A stretch of DNA of 64,000 bases from Nocardia terpenica. Lineage in GTDB: Bacteria; Actinomycetota; Actinomycetes; Mycobacteriales; Mycobacteriaceae. The stretch lies in contig NZ_JABMCZ010000001.1 in assembly GCF_013186535.1 (NCBI RefSeq), positions 1,798,001 to 1,862,000 of the forward strand, in the 5' to 3' direction. Under the pieces are notes generated by a model. That model did not search any database, was not told the origin of the DNA, and saw only the letters and a program-made list of their open reading frames with translations. Made by a program: the position numbers and the translations under genes. Within the stretch, counting starts at the first letter, position 1. Each line of letters begins with the position of its first letter. Positions 60,734 through 64,000 of the stretch are shown piece by piece.

Positions 60734-60775
60734 CGCGGCTCTTTCGTGTGGTGAAGTTGCTTCGCTGTTATTCAC

Positions 60776-61206
60776 CGCATTCGCCGATTCCGCGATCGTC
60801 TCATCTTCCGAGAGGCGCGGAAACGGTTCAGAAATTCGTCGTCACTGTAGCGATCGTTGAAATCTTCTGAATAAAAGTAACTGTAGCAAAGACCGGCTGG
60901 TGTGGTCAAAGGAATTGCTGCATGGTCTTTGTTTGCCGATGCTTAACCCCGCCGCATACGCCGACGGGCTTGCTGCCGATATCTCGTTTGCACCTAGTTT
61001 GCGTGATGCGAGTCACATTGCGAGGCGCCGCGTAGAAACTTGCTGTCAAGTTCGAAATGCCCATAGTTTTATGGGCATTTTCAATTGCGGCGTTCGTTCG
61101 GCGGGTTGTGCCGCTCGCCGCGACCGAGGCGTAGGACACCTCGAGTCCGGCGGCGTCCGCCGTGTGGATGCCGTCCGTGCCGCCCCCGTGATACAAACAG
61201 CGTGAA
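60776..61206. promoter_or_regulatory. AT-richer divergent promoter region between SARP and sensor kinase
   Basis: The 430-base gap is the most AT-rich stretch of the window and holds no credible gene; an open frame at 60900-61205 has no ribosome site or family character. It contains two ACTGTAGC direct repeats (60844-60851 and 60880-60887, 36 bases apart), a palindrome AACTTG-N4-CAAGTT at 61037-61052, and the perfect hairpin at 61055-61080. These are candidate sites for the SARP or the response regulator and for a small transcript. Confidence 0.6.
61055..61080. terminator. Perfect 11-bp hairpin in a divergent intergenic region
   Basis: AAATGCCCATA (61055-61065) and TATGGGCATTT (61070-61080) are perfectly complementary around GTTT. 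The stem starts with A-tract and ends in T-tract, so it works as an intrinsic terminator in both directions. Lying 127 bases before the sensor kinase start, it could end an unannotated short transcript. Confidence 0.6.
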
Positions 61207-62889
61207 ATGAGCGTGTTCGGCCGTGGTGTGCGGTTGCGGACACAGATCGTGTTGCTGCAGGTCGTGCTGGTGGCGCTGACGCTGGGTATCGCGTTCGGCG
61301 TGTTCGCGTATGTCGGTGAGCAGCGGTTGTCCGGAGAGTACGGGCAGCGGGCGCTGGCGATCGCCCGCACCGTCGCCGCCGAGCCCGCGGTGCGCGCCGA
61401 GGTGCAGCGTTATTCGGCGGCCGCCACGCCGATCGGGCCCGGCCTCGAACCCGAGCTTGCCACGGGCGACCTGTTCCGGATCGCCGAGGACACCCGGGTG
61501 CGCACCGGCGCGCTGTACGTGGTGATCACCGACGATGCCGGAATTCGGTTGGCGCATCCGGACATCGACCGGCTGGGGGAGCGGGTGAGCACCGATCCGT
61601 CGGCCGCGCTGGCCGGTGCCGAGGTGGTCATCCAGGAGCGCGGCACGCTCGGCGAATCCGTGCGCGCCAAGGTGCCGGTGCAGCGGCCGGACGGGACCGC
61701 GGTCGTCGGCGAGGTGAGCGTCGGCATCTCCACCGCGGCCGTGCGCGCGCAGCTGCTGAGCGACCTGCGGCGCGCGGGGCTGTTCGTCGTCGCCGCGCTG
61801 CTGGCGGGCGTGCTCGGTTCGCTGCTGCTGGCGCGCCGCTGGCACGGGCTCACCCTCGGCCTGGAACCCGCCGAGCTGGCGGAGCTGGTGCGCGAGCAGG
61901 CCGCCGTGCTGCACGGCATCGGCGAGGGCGTGGTCGCCGTCGACATCGGCTGGCGCACCACCGTCGTCAACGACGAGGCGCGGCGGCTGCTCGGCATCGA
62001 CGGCGCGAGCGGGCGCGAGGTCGACGAGATCGGGCTGACGCCACGGGTTCTGGAGGTGTTCCGGGCCGCCGACGGCCGCCCGGTCCCGGCGGCGGTCGGC
62101 GATCGCCTGGTGGTGGTCACCGCGCGCACGGTCAGCCGCGACGGGCGGGCGCTGGGCGCGGTGCTGAGCGTGCGCGACCGCACCGACGTCGAATCGCTGA
62201 CCCGCCAGCTCGACGCCGTGCGCTCGATGAGCACCGTATTGCGCGCGCAGCGGCACGAATTCGCGAATCGGCTGCACCTGCTGAGCGGGCTGCTGCACAC
62301 CGGCCGCCCCGGGGAGGCGGCGCAGTACATCGACGAACTGCTCGGCTCCGGCCCGCTCGGTGCGGCGCTGCCCGGCATGGACGCCATTCGCGACCCGTAT
62401 CTGCAGGCGTTTCTGGCCGCGAAGGCCGCGCACGCCCGCGAGAGCGGCGTCGAGCTGCGCCTCGGCCCCAACACCTGGGTGGACGCGAATCTCGCTGCGC
62501 CCGTGGACGTCACGACGGTGCTGGGGAATCTGCTCGACAACGGCATCGAGGCGGCGCGCGCGGGCGCGCCACCCAAGCGCGTGGAAGTGGAACTGGTGCA
62601 AGAGGATTCGACGCTGCACATCACCGTCGCCGACAGCGGTGACGGGGTCGCGGCGGAACTGGTGGATTCGGTGTTCGCCGAAGGCGTGTCGACCCGCCCG
62701 GACAACGGCGTGCCGGGCGGGCGCGGGGTCGGCCTCGCACTGACCCGGCAGGTGGCGCGGGCGCTGGGCGGCGATGCGGTGCTGGCGCACCCGGGTGACG
62801 GCGAGTCCGTGCTGCGGGGAGCCGAATTCATCGCCCGGCTGCCCGGGGTGCTGGTGGAGGGAGAAACGGTATGGACGCACCCGATCTGA
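61207..62889 (+). CDS. Sensor histidine kinase, CitA/DcuS family
   Basis: A 560-residue membrane kinase. TM1 is IVLLQVVLVALTLGIAFGVF near 14-33. An outside PAS-like (sCACHE/CitA) domain follows to about 190, with TGALYVVITDDAGIRLAHPD matching the citrate/C4-dicarboxylate sensors, and TM2 is GLFVVAALLAGVLGSLLLA. A cytoplasmic PAS domain (GIGEGVVAVDIGWRTTVVND) precedes the SpoOB-type phosphoacceptor His350 in RAQRHEFANRLHLLSGLLH. The ATPase has NLLDNGIEAA and GGRGVGLAL. Ligand is likely a di- or tricarboxylate. Overlaps the regulator gene by 19 bases. Confidence 0.94.
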   Translation: MSVFGRGVRLRTQIVLLQVVLVALTLGIAFGVFAYVGEQRLSGEYGQRALAIARTVAAEPAVRAEVQRYSAAATPIGPGLEPELATGDLFRIAEDTRVRTGALYVVITDDAGIRLAHPDIDRLGERVSTDPSAALAGAEVVIQERGTLGESVRAKVPVQRPDGTAVVGEVSVGISTAAVRAQLLSDLRRAGLFVVAALLAGVLGSLLLARRWHGLTLGLEPAELAELVREQAAVLHGIGEGVVAVDIGWRTTVVNDEARRLLGIDGASGREVDEIGLTPRVLEVFRAADGRPVPAAVGDRLVVVTARTVSRDGRALGAVLSVRDRTDVESLTRQLDAVRSMSTVLRAQRHEFANRLHLLSGLLHTGRPGEAAQYIDELLGSGPLGAALPGMDAIRDPYLQAFLAAKAAHARESGVELRLGPNTWVDANLAAPVDVTTVLGNLLDNGIEAARAGAPPKRVEVELVQEDSTLHITVADSGDGVAAELVDSVFAEGVSTRPDNGVPGGRGVGLALTRQVARALGGDAVLAHPGDGESVLRGAEFIARLPGVLVEGETVWTHPI

Positions 62890-63554
62890 GCGTGCTGGTG
62901 GTCGACGATGATTTCCGGGTGGCCAATCTGCACGCCGGAATCGTCTCGGCGCTACCGGGTTTCGCGGTCGGCGCCACGGTGAACACGCTGGCCGCGGCGC
63001 GCACCGCGATCACCGGCTCCGCCTTCGACCTGGCGCTGGTGGATGTGTACCTGCCCGACGGCTCCGGCATCGACCTGGTACGGGAGATCTCGTTCGACGC
63101 CATGATGCTCACCGCCGCGACCGAGGCCGACACCGTGCGCTCGGCGCTGTCCGCGGGCGCGCTCGGCTACCTGGTGAAACCCTTCGATCACGCCGCCCTG
63201 GCGGCCCGGCTCGCCGGATACGCCCGCTACCGCCGCATCCTGTCCGTCCCGGTGGTGACGGCCCGCGATGTGGACACCGCCGTCGAGGCGCTGCGCCCGG
63301 TCGGGCCCGCCACCGTCTCCGCGGCCACCGCGTCTCCGACGAAAGACCTTGTCCTGCAAGCGGTCCGGGACTCGCCGAGCTCGCTGTCGGCCGCCGAGGT
63401 CTCCGCCGTCACCGGCGTCTCCCGCGCCACCGCCCAGCGCTACCTGGCCAATCTCGTCGCCGCCGGGTCGCTGCGCATGCAGCTGCGCTACGGGAGTACC
63501 GGGCGGCCGGAGCAGGAGTATTCGGCCGCGCGGTCGGAAGGCAGGCAGCGGTGA
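62871..63554 (+). CDS. Response regulator, CitB/DcuR (DpiA) family
   Basis: A 227-residue response regulator paired with the upstream kinase. The receiver domain has the acidic pocket VVDDD near 10-14, phosphoacceptor Asp58 in LALVDVYLPDGSG, and the Lys in LGYLVKPFDHAAL. The C-terminal HTH reads SSLSAAEVSAVTGVSRATAQ then RYLANLVAAGSLRMQLRYGS, a CitB-type winged helix. No carboxylate transporter is in the window, so the target genes are unknown; a role for the adjacent biosynthetic cluster is not excluded. Confidence 0.94.
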   Translation: MDAPDLSVLVVDDDFRVANLHAGIVSALPGFAVGATVNTLAAARTAITGSAFDLALVDVYLPDGSGIDLVREISFDAMMLTAATEADTVRSALSAGALGYLVKPFDHAALAARLAGYARYRRILSVPVVTARDVDTAVEALRPVGPATVSAATASPTKDLVLQAVRDSPSSLSAAEVSAVTGVSRATAQRYLANLVAAGSLRMQLRYGSTGRPEQEYSAARSEGRQR

Positions 63555-63558
63555 CGGC

Positions 63559-64000
63559 TCAGGGGGCGACCGCGACGCCCAGCGTCATGGCGGCCATGAA
63601 TTTGGGGCCGCCCGCTTCGTAGAACCGGTCGGCCTCGCGGATCTCGAATCCGGCGCGCTCGATCAGGCCGCGGATATCGCGGTCGAGGTGGCAGCCGCCG
63701 AAGAGGGTCCGCTGGACCGGGGTGAGCCGATGCTGCCAGCCCTGCACGCCCGGGTCGGGGGCGAGGCCGTGCTCGACGAAGTGAAAGGTGCCGCCGGGCA
63801 CCAGCACTCGGCGCACCTCGCGCAGGGCGGTGTCGACATCGGGAATCGTGCACAGCGTCCACGTCGACAGCGCACTCTCGAAACTATTGTCCGCAAACGG
63901 CAGCGACCGCCCGTCCAACCCCGCCCGCAACACCGGAACCGTCGCCCGCGCCAGCCGCCCGGCAGCCAACTCCCACCCCGCATCGGCCGGTTCCACCGCA
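63559..64000 (-). CDS. SAM-dependent methyltransferase, truncated by the window edge
   Basis: At least 147 C-terminal residues of a class I methyltransferase (Methyltransf_11 type); the 5' end lies beyond 64000. AVEPADAGWELAA is the acidic-loop region (motif post I), LPFADNSFESALSTWTLCTI is motif II, and VRRVLVPGGTFHFVEHG is motif III. The ending PKFMAAMTLGVAVAP is common in a group of uncharacterised actinobacterial methyltransferases. Substrate unknown. Convergent with the response regulator, 4 bases apart. Confidence 0.85.
   Translation of the reverse strand, partial: AVEPADAGWELAAGRLARATVPVLRAGLDGRSLPFADNSFESALSTWTLCTIPDVDTALREVRRVLVPGGTFHFVEHGLAPDPGVQGWQHRLTPVQRTLFGGCHLDRDIRGLIERAGFEIREADRFYEAGGPKFMAAMTLGVAVAP

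Noticed and set aside
60900..61205. 101-codon open frame in the SARP-kinase intergenic region, considered as a peptide precursor for the radical SAM enzyme
   Set aside because: No ribosome site, mixed composition, crosses the perfect hairpin, and is distant from the radical SAM gene; a real precursor would normally be adjacent.

Overview
The window is high-GC actinobacterial chromosome. It carries the end of a dcw cluster with the murG-murC-ftsQ-ftsZ-pgeF-yggS-sepF-yggT-wag31 order, an EmbC-type arabinosyltransferase, a GlbN truncated haemoglobin, a CtpE-type ATPase and a type-2 IleS behind a short T-box. Together these point to Mycobacteriales, most likely Nocardia. No rRNA, tRNA, CRISPR array, prophage or transposase was seen.

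Layout. 1-9.8 kb: cell division and cell wall genes (ftsW end to wag31). 9.8-13.9 kb: T-box leader, ileS and a DEDDh exonuclease. 13.9-20.6 kb: proline catabolism (PucR-type regulator, pruA, pruB), an MHS-family transporter and an NlpC/P60 hydrolase. 20.7-29.1 kb: a MarR-controlled membrane protein, galU, dinB, a lipoprotein, an arabinosyltransferase and a 60-residue basic protein. 29.3-37.8 kb: two lipoproteins, lspA, rluD, an ADP-ribosylglycohydrolase, ctpE and a PhzF-like protein. 37.9-43.9 kb: glbN, Uma2, an SDR with a divergent MarR, a glyoxalase-fold protein and an SsuABC-like importer. 44.1-60.8 kb: an unusual biosynthetic gene cluster. 61.2-64 kb: a CitAB/DcuSR-type two-component system and a truncated methyltransferase.

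The cluster is the most novel part. One tightly overlapping plus-strand operon holds two atypical alpha/beta-hydrolases, a prolyl-carrier-dehydrogenase-like flavoprotein, a carrier protein, a stand-alone adenylating enzyme, a HisC-like aminotransferase, a GT2 glycosyltransferase, a ThDP enzyme, an SDR, a cupin, an MshA-like GT4, a SPASM-type radical SAM enzyme, a phosphoribosyltransferase and a HAD phosphatase. A convergent operon holds a SARP regulator, a drug-type ABC exporter and an LmbE/PIG-L deacetylase. The set GT4 + deacetylase + radical SAM + phosphoribosyltransferase + phosphatase recalls the sugar logic of ribosylated aminoglycosides (butirosin/neomycin), but no 2-deoxystreptamine genes are present. 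Here it is joined to a carrier-protein aminoacyl or pyrrole module. I infer a small N-acyl or aminoacyl amino-sugar ribosides family; the product is unknown.

A second notable system is a family of ten 27-bp palindromic elements between 5.5 and 34.4 kb. They have 8-9 bp arms around a GCTTTTG-type loop. The arms change in compensated pairs, and partial units often precede or follow the complete copy. Two copies sit inside pruB and dinB in the same orientation and frame, so each adds the peptide GPG(M/T)LLAGT to a conserved enzyme. This resembles the protein-coding palindromic elements known from Rickettsia. A MIRU-like mini-ORF element sits directly in front of sepF.
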